In this document: piece after piece, positions 45,269-54,205 of the stretch
Layout: each line of letters begins with the position of its first letter
Numbering within the stretch: position 1 is the stretch's first letter
Source: Halobaculum rubrum
Lineage (GTDB): Archaea; Halobacteriota; Halobacteria; Halobacteriales; Haloferacaceae
Direction of reading: 5' to 3'
DNA length: 64,000 nt
NCBI RefSeq assembly: GCF_019880225.1
Contig: NZ_CP082284.1
Coordinates: 2,170,001 to 2,234,000, forward strand
The notes under the pieces: model-generated
The model's database searches: none
What the model was told of the DNA's origin: nothing
What the model saw: only the letters and a program-made list of their open reading frames with translations
Translations under genes and position numbers: made by a program

Positions 45269-46242
45269 GCCGCCACCTCCGCTTCCTCGTCCGCGTCGTC
45301 GCCGGCGGCCTCTCCGCCCCCGTCGCCACCCACGCGAAGCTTCGCGAGGAAGAACCCGCCCGTGTCGTTGTGGTGCGGGTAGATCCGCGTCGACCTCGCG
45401 ACGCTCGGGTCGTACTCCTCGTCGTGCCACTCTGTCACCCCCGGAACCGACTCCAGGGGGCAGTCCCACTCGACGATCCGGCAGTCCTCCTCGCGGAGCA
45501 CGTGATCCAGCACGGCCTCGTTCTCCTCGGGCGCGAACGTGCACGTCGAGTAGACGACCGTGCCGCCGGGCCGGGTCGCCTGCACCGCGCGGCGGAGGAT
45601 CCCCTTCTGGACGCCGGCGACCTCGTGGACGTGATCCAGCGTCCACGTGTCGAACGCGTCGGGGTTCTTGCGGATCGTCCCCTCACAGGAGCACGGGGCG
45701 TCGACGAGCGTCGCGTCGAACGCCTCGAAGTCGAACCCGTTCAGCGAGTAGTTGCGCGCGTCCTGCTGGTCGACGACGAGGTTCGTCACGCCCAGTCGCT
45801 CGGCGTTGTGCCGCAGCGCCGACAGCCGCCCGAGGCTGGTGTCGTTGCCGACGAGGACTCCGGCGTCGTTCATCCGTGCGGCCACCTGCGTGGTCTTGCT
45901 CCCCGGCGCGGCACAGGTGTCCCACACGCGCGTGCCGGGCTCTGGGTCGAGCGCGAGCGCCGGGAGACAGGACACCTCCTCCTGCCCGTGCACCCAGCCG
46001 TGGGCGTACGGCCACGTCGTCCCCGGCGACCGGTCGGCCATCCGGAAGAGCCCGTCGTGCCAGCCGGCGCGCTCGTATTCGGTCCCCTCCTCGTCGAACG
46101 CGCGGGCGACGCGGTCGGCGTCGGCCGCGAGCGTGTTGACGCGCACGACCGACGGAAGCGGCCGCTCGCAGGCGGCCCGGAACGCCGCCTCGTCGTCGAC
46201 GAGCGAGGCGTACCGGTCGAGTACGCCGCCGTCATCGTTCAT
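45265..46242 (-). CDS. RNA m5C methyltransferase (NOL1/NOP2/Sun, RsmB family)
   Basis: 325 aa SAM-dependent enzyme making 5-methylcytosine in rRNA or tRNA. SAM-site motif I is CAAPGSKTTQ; motif IV has the DAPCSCEG cysteine and motif VI the STCTFAPEENE cysteine, both needed for catalysis and release. No RNA-binding domain is fused; the N-terminal 90 residues are short. Its partner is the overlapping PUA-like gene. The ATG at 46242 (MNDDGGVLDRY) was chosen because the frame beyond lies in the promoter shared with the PAC2 gene. Target RNA unknown. Confidence 0.92.
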   Translation of the reverse strand: MNDDGGVLDRYASLVDDEAAFRAACERPLPSVVRVNTLAADADRVARAFDEEGTEYERAGWHDGLFRMADRSPGTTWPYAHGWVHGQEEVSCLPALALDPEPGTRVWDTCAAPGSKTTQVAARMNDAGVLVGNDTSLGRLSALRHNAERLGVTNLVVDQQDARNYSLNGFDFEAFDATLVDAPCSCEGTIRKNPDAFDTWTLDHVHEVAGVQKGILRRAVQATRPGGTVVYSTCTFAPEENEAVLDHVLREEDCRIVEWDCPLESVPGVTEWHDEEYDPSVARSTRIYPHHNDTGGFFLAKLRVGGDGGGEAAGDDADEEAEVAA

Positions 46243-46326
46243 ACGCACGAATCCGTGCCGCCGCGGTTGTCCCTTTCGGACGGCGGCGCGACCTAGGTTT
46301 ATGCCCGAGAGCGGTCGAGTACGCGT

Positions 46327-47070
46327 ATGGGACATATCGACGTGGTCTCCGAGCGGTCGTTCGACGATCCGGTGCTCGTGGAGGGACTCCCGGGCGTCGG
46401 GCTGGTGGGGAAGATCGTCGCCGACCACCTCGTCGAGACGCTCGACATGGAGCTGTACGCGACCGTCCACTGCGACGGCCTCCCCGCGGCGGCCGCCTAC
46501 GCCGCCGGCGACCGTGCCGTCACGACCCCGGTACGGCTGTACGCCGATGCCGACGCGGACCTACTCGTCCTCCAGTCGGACGTCCCCGTCACCCCGGACG
46601 CCGCCGAGGAGTTCGCGGGCTGTATCGAGGGCTGGTTCCGCGAGGAGTCGGTCACCCCGCTGTACATCGCGGGGCTCCGACGGGAGGGCGAGGGGGAGGA
46701 GCTGCCGACGCTGGCCGGACTCTCGGTCGCCGGCGCCGACGCGGTGCTGGACGGGCTCGATATCGCCGCTCCGGACTCGGCGGGGCTCGTTTCGGGCCCC
46801 ACCGGCGCCCTCCTGGCGCACGCGATGGAGACGGACCTCCCGGCGGTCGGACTGGTCGTCGAGGTCGACCCGCAGTTCCCGGACCCCGCCGCCGCCCGCG
46901 CCGTTCTCGAGTCCGCCGTCGAGCCGATCACGGGCGTCGACGTGAACGTCGACCGGTTGGACGAGCAGGCCGAGCGCATCCAGCGCGCGAAAGAACAGCT
47001 CGCCGCGCAGCTCCGAGAGCAGGGGGAAGAGAACATCTCACAGGCACAGCGGCTCCGGATGTACCAGTGA
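46327..47070 (+). CDS. PAC2-family (proteasome assembly chaperone-like) protein
   Basis: 247 aa. VLVEGLPGVGLVGKIVADHLVE at the N terminus, GLPAAAAY, LLVLQSDVPV and the later LAGLSVAGAD are the PAC2 pattern of archaea, distant relatives of eukaryotic proteasome assembly chaperones. The C-terminal helix ERIQRAKEQLAAQLREQ is an extension that could form a coiled coil. A GTTTATG element 46297-46303 lies 27 bp before the ATG. Proteasome link in archaea is inferred only. Confidence 0.88.
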   Translation: MGHIDVVSERSFDDPVLVEGLPGVGLVGKIVADHLVETLDMELYATVHCDGLPAAAAYAAGDRAVTTPVRLYADADADLLVLQSDVPVTPDAAEEFAGCIEGWFREESVTPLYIAGLRREGEGEELPTLAGLSVAGADAVLDGLDIAAPDSAGLVSGPTGALLAHAMETDLPAVGLVVEVDPQFPDPAAARAVLESAVEPITGVDVNVDRLDEQAERIQRAKEQLAAQLREQGEENISQAQRLRMYQ

Positions 47071-47267
47071 GAAACCCCGGGTCGGATCGGACCTCTCGGA
47101 TCGGGTCTCTCGGGTCGGATCGGCGGGTCGCCGCCGGTAGATCGGCGTCCGGAGGGTTCAAATGTCGGCTGGCGGGGATGGATCCCCACTTCGGTTTCAA
47201 CGGACCACGTTCGCGGACCGTCGCGAACGGGGAAACGACTAACACCGCCGCCGCCGCGCGTTCTCAC

Positions 47268-48386
47268 ATGACGACCTTCTCCGATCGCGTCGAACGGATC
47301 TCCATCAGCGGCATCCGCGAGGTGTTCGAAGCCGCCGGCGCCGACGCCATCAACCTCGGGCTCGGCCAGCCCGACTTCCCGACGCCCGAACACGCCCGGC
47401 AAGCTGCGATCGACGCCATCGAGGCCGGCGACACCGACGCCTACACCGGCAACAAGGGTATCGAGGCGCTGCGCGAGGCGATCGCCGACAAGCACGCCCG
47501 TGACCAGGGGATCGATGTCGATCCTGGCGACGTGATCGCGACCGCCGGCGGCAGCGAGGCGCTCCACCTCGCGATGGAGGCGCACGTCGACGCCGGGCAG
47601 GAGGTCCTGATCCCGGACCCGGGGTTCGTCGCCTACGACGCCCTGACGAAGCTCGCGGGCGGCGAGCCTGTGCCGGTCCCGCTGCGCGAGGACCTGACGA
47701 TCGACCCCGCCGCGGTCGAGGCGGCGATCACCGACGACACCGCCGCGTTCGTCGTCAACTCCCCCGGCAACCCCACGGGAACCGTCTCCTCGGAGGAGGA
47801 CGTCCGCGAGTTCGCGCGGATCGCCCGCGAGCACGACGTGTTGTGCATCTCCGACGAGGTGTACGAGCACTTCGTGTTCGACGGCGACCACCGCTCGCCG
47901 ATCGAGTTCGAACGCGACAACGTCGTCGTCGTCAACGCCGCCTCGAAGGCGTACTCGATGACCGGCTGGCGCCTCGGCTGGGTCACGGGCGCGAGCGACC
48001 GCATCGAGCGCATGCTGCGCGTCCACCAGTACGTCCAGGCGTGTGCCTCCGCGCCGGCGCAGTACGCCGCCGAGGCGGCCCTCTCCGGGCCGCAGGGGGT
48101 CGTCGACGAGATGCGCGAGGCGTACGAACGTCGGCGCGACCTCGTCGTCGACGGCCTCGCGGAGGCCGGACTCGACTGTCCGACGCCGGAGGGTGCCTTC
48201 TACGCGATGCCGCGCGTGCCCGAGGGGTTCGTCGACGAGTGTATCGAACGCGGCGTCGTCGTCGTCCCGGGCGAGGCGTTCGGCGAGCACGGCGCCGGCC
48301 ACGCGCGCATCTCCTACGCCACCGGGGAGGACGACCTGGAGATGGCGCTGGATATCATGGCCGAGGCCGCGGAGGTGGTTCGGTGA
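47268..48386 (+). CDS. Class I/II PLP aminotransferase
   Basis: 372 aa aspartate-aminotransferase-like enzyme. LGQPDFPTPEHARQ at the N terminus, NSPGNPTGTV, SDEVYEHFVFDG and the Schiff-base lysine Lys227 in ASKAYSMTGWRLGW are present, as is the C-terminal Arg-containing HARISYATGED for carboxylate binding. Substrate (aspartate, alanine or aromatic) cannot be decided. Its stop overlaps the GTG of the next PLP gene, so the two enzymes are coupled. Upstream spacer has short GGGTCGGATCGG-like repeats. Confidence 0.93.
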   Translation: MTTFSDRVERISISGIREVFEAAGADAINLGLGQPDFPTPEHARQAAIDAIEAGDTDAYTGNKGIEALREAIADKHARDQGIDVDPGDVIATAGGSEALHLAMEAHVDAGQEVLIPDPGFVAYDALTKLAGGEPVPVPLREDLTIDPAAVEAAITDDTAAFVVNSPGNPTGTVSSEEDVREFARIAREHDVLCISDEVYEHFVFDGDHRSPIEFERDNVVVVNAASKAYSMTGWRLGWVTGASDRIERMLRVHQYVQACASAPAQYAAEAALSGPQGVVDEMREAYERRRDLVVDGLAEAGLDCPTPEGAFYAMPRVPEGFVDECIERGVVVVPGEAFGEHGAGHARISYATGEDDLEMALDIMAEAAEVVR

Positions 48387-49555
48387 CGGCACCCGAGTTC
48401 GACCCGGATCCGGACGCCAAGCACGGCGAGCGCCCCGACTCGCCCGAGGCGCTGCGGGAGTCGATCCCCGCGTGCGACCGCGTCGCCTACTTCAACACGG
48501 GCGCGACCGGCCCCTCGCCGGGCCGCGTGCTCGACGCGTCGGCCGCGTGGGAGCGGTACCACAAGGTGGACGTGCTCGCCGAGTCGGACCCCTACGAGGT
48601 CGCGTTCGCCGAGTACGAGCGCCTCCGCGAGCGACTCGCCGCGTTCCTCGGCGCCCCGAGCGAGGCGGTCGGGCTGACCGAAAGCACCGCCGACGGGATC
48701 AGCGCGGTCGCCGCCGCGCTCGACTGGGAGTCCGGCGACGTGGTCGTCCGCACGGACCTCGAACATCCCGCCGGGACGCTCCCATTCGACCGCCTCGAGC
48801 GCCGTCACGGCGTCGAGGTGCGCGTCGTCGAGACCGAGGACGGCCGGATCGACACCGACGAGTTCGCCGACGCCGTCGCCGACGCGGATCTGGCGTGTTT
48901 CTCGTCGCTGTCGTGGAACTACGGCACCCGACTCCCAGTCCGGGAGCTGTGTGAGATCGCCGCCGACGCGGGCGCGTTCTCCCTCGTCGACGCGGTGCAG
49001 TCGCCGGGCCAGCGCCCGCTGTCGGTGCCCGAGTGGGGCGCCGACGCCGTCGCCTGCTCCGGACACAAGTGGTGTCTCGGGCCCTGGGGCGCCGGACTGT
49101 TGTACGTCGACCCGGCCGTCGAAGCGGATCTGCATCCCGCGCAGATCAGTTATCGAAGCGTCGAGTCGCCCGGCGCCGACGCGTACGAACTGAACCCCGG
49201 CGGCGCGCGCTTCGAGCGCGGAACCGCGTCGCTGGCGCCGCACGTCGGCCTCCGCGAGGCCGTCGAGACCATGGAGTCCGTCGGGCTCGAGGCCGTCCAC
49301 GGGCGCGTGCTCGCCCTCTCGGATCGGCTGACCGACCGGCTCGACGGCGACCGACTGCTGTCGTCGGCCGACCCCGACTCGGGACTCGTGACGGTCGACG
49401 TGGCCGACCCCGAAGCGACCGTCGAACGCCTGCACGACGAGGGGATCGTGATCCGCGACATCCCCGATCCCGAGGCGGTTCGGGCGTCCGTGCACGCGTT
49501 CAACACCGAGTCGGAGGTCGATCGGCTCGCGGAGGCGCTGAACGCGGAGCAGTAG
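48383..49555 (+). CDS. Class V PLP aminotransferase (cysteine desulfurase/isopenicillin-epimerase-like)
   Basis: 390 aa. FNTGATGPSPGRV at the start, LTESTADGISAVAAAL, and the Schiff-base lysine Lys229 in CSGHKWCLGPWG are class V marks. No catalytic Cys loop of a true cysteine desulfurase is obvious, so it may be an aminotransferase or lyase. It starts with GTG overlapping the previous stop (GTGA), which explains the lack of an upstream ATG; a working pair of PLP enzymes is implied. Confidence 0.9.
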   Translation: MTAPEFDPDPDAKHGERPDSPEALRESIPACDRVAYFNTGATGPSPGRVLDASAAWERYHKVDVLAESDPYEVAFAEYERLRERLAAFLGAPSEAVGLTESTADGISAVAAALDWESGDVVVRTDLEHPAGTLPFDRLERRHGVEVRVVETEDGRIDTDEFADAVADADLACFSSLSWNYGTRLPVRELCEIAADAGAFSLVDAVQSPGQRPLSVPEWGADAVACSGHKWCLGPWGAGLLYVDPAVEADLHPAQISYRSVESPGADAYELNPGGARFERGTASLAPHVGLREAVETMESVGLEAVHGRVLALSDRLTDRLDGDRLLSSADPDSGLVTVDVADPEATVERLHDEGIVIRDIPDPEAVRASVHAFNTESEVDRLAEALNAEQ

Positions 49556-49601
49556 ACGGGGACGACCCCTTCGCCCGTGGCGTCGGTGTCGGGGTGGACG
49601 G

Positions 49602-50783
49602 CTACGACGCCGTCGAGACGACCTTGATCACGTCGCCCTCCTCCAGTTCGGCGTCCTCCCCGATCCGTCGGTCTTCGCGCGCGTCGACGGCGTGGAGGTA
49701 GCCCTCGCCGATGTCGGTGTGGACGGCGTACGCGAGGTCGCGGGGGCCGCTGCCGCTCGGGAGCAGGAACGCGTCCGGGAGGACGTTTCCCCTCGCGTCG
49801 GTCCAGTGGGTCTCGTTTTGTACGGGGAAGGCGGTGATCAGATCGAGGAGTCCGTACACCGCCTCGTTCAGCGCCGCCTGAACCCCGGTCCCGCCGAACT
49901 CGTCCATTACCTCGCGGATCCGTTCGAGTCCCTCCGCCTGCTGGTCGCTGAGCTCGCCGACGATCTCGAAGTCCTCGTCGCCGGGGTCGTAGTCGACGAC
50001 CCCGGCCTCGGCCGCCCGTCGGAGCGCGAGTTCGCCGTCGGCAGTCGCGGGGATCACGGGCTTGTCGGTCTCGCGCAGGCGCTCGATGTTCCCCGCCGGC
50101 GCGATGTCGGCCTTGTTCGCCACGAGCACGATCGGCTTCGTGCGGGCGCGGATCGCCGCCGCGAGCTCGTCGCGGTCCTCGTCGCTCCACTGGATCGGGT
50201 CGTCGGGATACTCCAGCCCGCGGAGGACGATCGTCACGTCGTGTTCGGTCGCGCCGAACCCCGTCAACAGGTCCGTGAGCGCCTCCTCCAGATCGAAGTC
50301 GGGCGAGCGCGACTTGCGCTCGACGGACTCCCAGTTACGGTCGAGGATGCCCGCGAGCCACGCGTCCATCTCCGCCTCGACGAAGTCGACCTCCTCGACG
50401 GGGTCGTACTCGCCGACCTCGACGGGCTCCCCCTCGGCGTTCGTCGCGCCCGCGGCGTCGACGACCTGCAGGATCACGTCGGCGTCGGTCAGCGCGTCGA
50501 GGAACTGATTGCCGAGCCCCTTCCCCTCGTGAGCGCCCGGCACCAGCCCTGCCACGTCGAGCAGTTCGACGGGAACGTAGCGCGTGCCGTCGTGACAGTC
50601 CTCGTCGCCGCAGCGCTCCTCGCGTTCGAGGCACGGGCAGTCGGTACGGACGTGGGTGACGCCCCGGTTCGGGTCGATCGTGGTGAACGGGTAGTTGCCC
50701 ACGTCCACGTCGGCCATCGTCGCGGCCGTGTAGAAGGTGGACTTGCCCGCGTTGGGCTTGCCCGCGAGCGCGATGGATATCAT
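49602..50783 (-). CDS. YchF/OLA1-like GTP-binding protein
   Basis: 393 aa. G1 is GKPNAGKSTF, G3 region DVAGLVPGAHEGKGLGN, G4 NKADI. Between G2 and G3 is a short cysteine-rich insert (CPCLEREERCGDEDC) typical of archaeal members. A C-terminal TGS domain (LPDAFLLPSGSGPRDLAYA) follows. Family members bind ATP or GTP and associate with ribosomes. Start MISIALAG was chosen; the frame extends upstream into the neighbouring promoter. Divergent from the small gene at 50896. Confidence 0.93.
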   Translation of the reverse strand: MISIALAGKPNAGKSTFYTAATMADVDVGNYPFTTIDPNRGVTHVRTDCPCLEREERCGDEDCHDGTRYVPVELLDVAGLVPGAHEGKGLGNQFLDALTDADVILQVVDAAGATNAEGEPVEVGEYDPVEEVDFVEAEMDAWLAGILDRNWESVERKSRSPDFDLEEALTDLLTGFGATEHDVTIVLRGLEYPDDPIQWSDEDRDELAAAIRARTKPIVLVANKADIAPAGNIERLRETDKPVIPATADGELALRRAAEAGVVDYDPGDEDFEIVGELSDQQAEGLERIREVMDEFGGTGVQAALNEAVYGLLDLITAFPVQNETHWTDARGNVLPDAFLLPSGSGPRDLAYAVHTDIGEGYLHAVDAREDRRIGEDAELEEGDVIKVVSTAS

Positions 50784-50865
50784 GGAGAGCACTCGACTGT
50801 GCCGCCGAAAGGCGTTTTCGGTCCCGGGGGCTCGGGCCGTCGCCGCTCCCGGCCGGTGCCGTTCG

Positions 50866-50873
50866 TTTAAATA
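50866..50873 (+). promoter_or_regulatory. TATA box of the small gene at 50896
   Basis: TTTAAATA, about 27 bp before the ATG at 50896, giving a leaderless mRNA. Confidence 0.6.
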
Positions 50874-50895
50874 TTCCCGACGGCTACGGTCGGCC

Positions 50896-51090
50896 ATGAC
50901 CGCGCTTTCGTTCGACGAGACCGGCGTCGACGTCGTCTACGAGGGGACCGAGTTCCGACTGGAGAAGGAGCTGATCGAGGAAGCGACCCGTAAGTCGTAC
51001 ATGGACGTGACCGACCACGAGGTGCTGCAGATCGTCGAGGAGTCGCCGTCGCTGTCGGGCGAGCCGCGTCGCATCGGTGACATCGTCTGA
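50896..51090 (+). CDS. Small haloarchaeal protein (DUF5800-like)
   Basis: 64 aa: MTALSFDETGVDVVYEGTE, then EKELIEEATRKSYMDVTDHE and LQIVEESPSLSGEPRR. It matches from memory a short conserved haloarchaeal protein annotated as DUF5800. Acidic, one strand hairpin and two helices. Function unknown; independent promoter. Confidence 0.7.
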   Translation: MTALSFDETGVDVVYEGTEFRLEKELIEEATRKSYMDVTDHEVLQIVEESPSLSGEPRRIGDIV

Positions 51091-51133
51091 AGCGGGCCGC
51101 CGCCCGGGAGGGATCGCGTTCGACGGCGGTTCG

Positions 51134-51916
51134 CTACGACTCGCCGAGCGTCGTTCCGATCGGGTCGTCGCCGTCGGGAACCGTCTCCCGGTGGAGCCGC
51201 CCGGCTACTTCATCCGCGAGCGTCCGTAGGTTCACCGTGTCGTCGCGGTTGTACGAGATCAGCCGCTCCAGCGATCGCTCGTCGCCACGCTCGTACTCGT
51301 GCCACAGTCGGACCGCATCACGGCCGGTGATGTCGGGCCCGTCGCGGGCGATGCCCACCTCCGTCTCGATGGGTTTCAACCCACCTGTCAGCCCGAGCGT
51401 TCGACAGGGGTACATGAGATCGAGGTGGGGCGTGTCGATCTCCATGTCGAAGGAGGTTTCGAGGAAGGGCACGTCGAAGCTCGTTCCGTTGAACGTCACC
51501 AGGAGATCGGCGTCGCGGAACTGCTCTCGCAGCGACTCCGCCGAGAGGTCCCGCCCCTGCACGAGCGTCGTCGTCTCGCCGTCCCGGTGAAACGAGACGG
51601 TGGTGACGCGGTCGCGGTCGTGCGAGAGACCGGTCGTCTCGATGTCGAAGAAGCACGCGCCGTCGCGGAAGTCCTCGTACAGCCGCCAGCGCTCGCCCGA
51701 CGGGAACGCCCGATCGAAGAAGGGGGCGTCGCGGTCGTCGAGGCGTTCGGTCGCCTCGTCGATGAACGACTCGATGCGCGAGGCCGTCGTCGCGCCGACG
51801 CCCGGCGCGCGGTCCTGCCGGAACTCCCCCCACTCGCGGATCCCGTTCTCCCACATGCGGCGCTCGGTCGTCGCGCCGACTCCCTCGACCGGAATGAAAC
51901 TGTTTCTGATGCGCAT
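51134..51916 (-). CDS. RNase-H-fold exonuclease (YprB-like)
   Basis: 260 aa. Catalytic acids are arranged as in DEDD-type nucleases: FFDIETTG, FNGTSFDVPFLE, HLDLMYP, and YNRDDTVNLRTL. An N-terminal HhH-like segment (VEGVGATTERRMWENG, then GVGATTASRI) precedes. The family (YprB/RNase_H_2) is predicted single-strand or 3' exonuclease. Divergent from the SRAP gene with about 190 bp between starts; both suggest DNA maintenance. Confidence 0.87.
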   Translation of the reverse strand: MRIRNSFIPVEGVGATTERRMWENGIREWGEFRQDRAPGVGATTASRIESFIDEATERLDDRDAPFFDRAFPSGERWRLYEDFRDGACFFDIETTGLSHDRDRVTTVSFHRDGETTTLVQGRDLSAESLREQFRDADLLVTFNGTSFDVPFLETSFDMEIDTPHLDLMYPCRTLGLTGGLKPIETEVGIARDGPDITGRDAVRLWHEYERGDERSLERLISYNRDDTVNLRTLADEVAGRLHRETVPDGDDPIGTTLGES

Positions 51917-52110
51917 GGTGTGTCCGCGACCGCGGGGGCGAGGTGTCGCCCGAGCCGCGGCCGCCGTGTTGGTCGATGTGGAGTCACACCGAGGCTAAAG
52001 GGTTCTGTTGCGATCCGTCCGACTGTCCGTCTGCCGTCCACCGGCGGCGACCGATGCAGCGGGGAGACCCACGCGGTACGGTTATTCCCTCGGCGCTCCT
52101 CCGGGTCGGT

Positions 52111-52815
52111 ATGTGCGGTCGCTACTCGCTCACGCTCTCCGCCGGCGATCTCGCCGAGCGGTTCGACGCCACCGCGCCCGACGACTGGGAGCCGCGGTAC
52201 AACTGCGCGCCGGGGCAGGACCTCCCCGTCGCCGCCGGCGACGCTCCCGACGAGTTCCGCCGGATGACGTGGGGGTACACCCCGCCGGAGGCCGACGACG
52301 CCCGAGACCTGATCAACGCCCGAACCGAGACCGTCGACGAGAAGCACGCCTTCGCGGAGTCGTTCGAATCGCGCCGCTGTCTGGTGCCCGCGGACGGCTT
52401 CTACGAGTGGAGCGACCACGAAGGCAGGAAGCGTCCGTACCGAGTGGCCTTCGAGGACGAGCGCGCGTTCGCCATGGCCGGCATCCACGCGACGTGGGAG
52501 CCGCCGACGCCGGGGCGGCAGGCCGGCCTCGGCGAGTGGGGCGGCGGGAGCGAGGACGGCGCGGGCGACGAGCGGGTCGAGGCGTTCGCCGTGCTCACGA
52601 CGGAGCCGAACGAGTTGGTGGCCGATCTCCACCACCGGATGGCGGTCGTGCTCCCGCGCGACCGGGAGCGCGACTGGCTCGCGGGGGAGGTCGGGAAACC
52701 GGACCTCCTCGCACCGTACCCCGGCGACGACATGCGGTACTACCCGGTCTCGACCCGCGTGAACTCCCCCGCGAACGACGAGCCGTCGCTGATCGAGGAG
52801 CGGACCGCTCGGTGA
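52111..52815 (+). CDS. SRAP-domain protein (HMCES/YedK-like)
   Basis: 234 aa. The protein begins with Cys2 after Met removal, the nucleophile that forms a thiazolidine crosslink with abasic sites in ssDNA. Asn69 (LINARTETV), Glu99 (GFYEW) and His174/175 (HHRMAVVL) complete the active site. It protects AP sites during replication. GTTATT 28 bp before the ATG supports the start that puts Cys at position 2. A disordered Gly/Glu insert (about 140-155) interrupts the fold. Confidence 0.95.
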   Translation: MCGRYSLTLSAGDLAERFDATAPDDWEPRYNCAPGQDLPVAAGDAPDEFRRMTWGYTPPEADDARDLINARTETVDEKHAFAESFESRRCLVPADGFYEWSDHEGRKRPYRVAFEDERAFAMAGIHATWEPPTPGRQAGLGEWGGGSEDGAGDERVEAFAVLTTEPNELVADLHHRMAVVLPRDRERDWLAGEVGKPDLLAPYPGDDMRYYPVSTRVNSPANDEPSLIEERTAR

Positions 52816-53128
52816 CCGTGCGCCGATCGCTCGCGGTTCACCGCGCTCGTGGCCGAAGTCGCCGATTCGACGGTCGAGTGACGCCGTCGCGGTCGAGGCG
52901 CGCTCGCGGGTGCCACCGAGAGTAGCCGGGCCGCTCGCCGTTCTCCGAGCCTCGAGATACTTCGCCATATCGAACCGGATTCAATATAGCGATATACAAT
53001 TTACCCGACTGACAGCGAACTCCGGATACACGAGTGTACCGATCCAACGAGCGTCCGATGAGTTGCCCCGTGGAGCGATCGGCCGATCGGAGCGGCGTCG
53101 ACGAGAGCGTCCCCACGCCGCCGTTCCG
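52816..53128. other. Convergent intergenic spacer with AT-rich patch and palindrome
   Basis: About 310 bp between the 3' ends of the SRAP and recombinase genes. An AT-rich stretch (about 52970-53010) contains AATATAGCGATATAC, and a perfect 14-bp palindrome CGATCGGCCGATCG is at 53076-53089. No gene is recognisable. Its position beside a tyrosine recombinase makes a recombination site possible, unproven. Confidence 0.45.
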
Positions 53129-54205
53129 CTACTCCAACAGCGAGTAGATGTGTTCGTCGTACGTCTCCCGGACGTTGTCGCCCCAGTTGTGGGTGTAGGT
53201 GTCGATGATGTCGTCGCCGACGTCGCCGCGGAGGTACTTCACGACGCCGCGGTCGCCGGTCCGGTCCCGCAGGTGGGTCGTGAAGAAGTGCCGGAAGTAG
53301 TGGGGCGTCACGTTCTCGGTCGCCCCGGCCCCGCGCTCGTACCAGCCGGCGTCCTCGGCGTGTGTTCGGACGATGCGGCCGACTTGTTCGGGTGTGAGGC
53401 GCTCGCCCCATCCGCTCCCGGTGCCCACGAACAGGGGCTCGGCCGGCGAGACGGCGTCGGGGCGGATCGCGAGCCACCGGACGAGCGTTTCCGACAGCTC
53501 GTCGTCGACCGGGATCACCGTTCCGCGCTTGCGTTTGTTCGAGGCGGTCCGCTCCTCGCCGTTGTACGACTCGCCGATCGACGGCTCGCTGGCGACGAAC
53601 AGCGAGTCCGGTCGGCCGTCCAACTGGGCGCGCGTCCCCGCGTTGTCCCCCGCGGGACCCCGTGAGATGGTCAGATCTCGACGGTCGAGGTTGCACAGTT
53701 CGCCGACGCGCATCCCCGTCTTCAGCAGCGTGACGACCAGCGCCCGCTCCAACGGGTGGGCGATGCCGCCGACGAAGCGCCGCATTCGCGGCACGGAGAT
53801 CTCCCGGCGAGCGGGGTCGGTGTCGATCCGCTCGTCGAGCTCCTCCATCACCAGCGCCATCGGGTTCGCGTCGAACGCCCCCACCTGCGTCATGTACGCG
53901 AAGAAGCGGTGCAGGTACGCCGCGTACGTCGCCGTCGTCGACTCCGCAAGGTCCGGATCGCGGCGCAGTTCGTGGACGAACGCCATGCAGTCGCGGTGGG
54001 AGGCCGCCGCCGCCTCGCTCGCGCCGTCCGCCGGTCCCCGACCCTCCTCCGTGAGGAACGACTCGAACCGTCGGAGCACGCGGCCGTACTCCGCCCGCGT
54101 CCGCCGACTCTTCCCGTGAAGTTCCATGTCCTCGAGGAAGTACCCGATCGGACCGTCGCCGGCGCCGTCGGCGTCCTCGTCTTCCGGCCCGTCCGCCGCG
54201 CTCAC
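53129..54205 (-). CDS. Tyrosine recombinase (XerC/phage integrase family)
   Basis: 358 aa. N-terminal SAM-like arm-binding domain (about 18-125), catalytic domain from 135. Active-site residues: Arg166 (TGMRVGELCNL), Lys224 or 226 (NKRKRGT), His302 and Arg305 (PHYFRHFFTTH), and Tyr337 (DTYTHNW). The usual LGH third-His position reads LRGD, a variant also found in other haloarchaeal integrases. Translationally coupled to the upstream DUF5805 gene by ATGA overlap. It could be a chromosomal resolvase or the remains of a mobile element; no element ends were found nearby. Confidence 0.92.
   Translation of the reverse strand: MSAADGPEDEDADGAGDGPIGYFLEDMELHGKSRRTRAEYGRVLRRFESFLTEEGRGPADGASEAAAASHRDCMAFVHELRRDPDLAESTTATYAAYLHRFFAYMTQVGAFDANPMALVMEELDERIDTDPARREISVPRMRRFVGGIAHPLERALVVTLLKTGMRVGELCNLDRRDLTISRGPAGDNAGTRAQLDGRPDSLFVASEPSIGESYNGEERTASNKRKRGTVIPVDDELSETLVRWLAIRPDAVSPAEPLFVGTGSGWGERLTPEQVGRIVRTHAEDAGWYERGAGATENVTPHYFRHFFTTHLRDRTGDRGVVKYLRGDVGDDIIDTYTHNWGDNVRETYDEHIYSLLE

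Noticed and set aside
47071-47267. Short GGGTCGGATCGG-like repeats before the aminotransferase gene
   Set aside because: Too short and irregular to call an array; ordinary for a GC-rich spacer.
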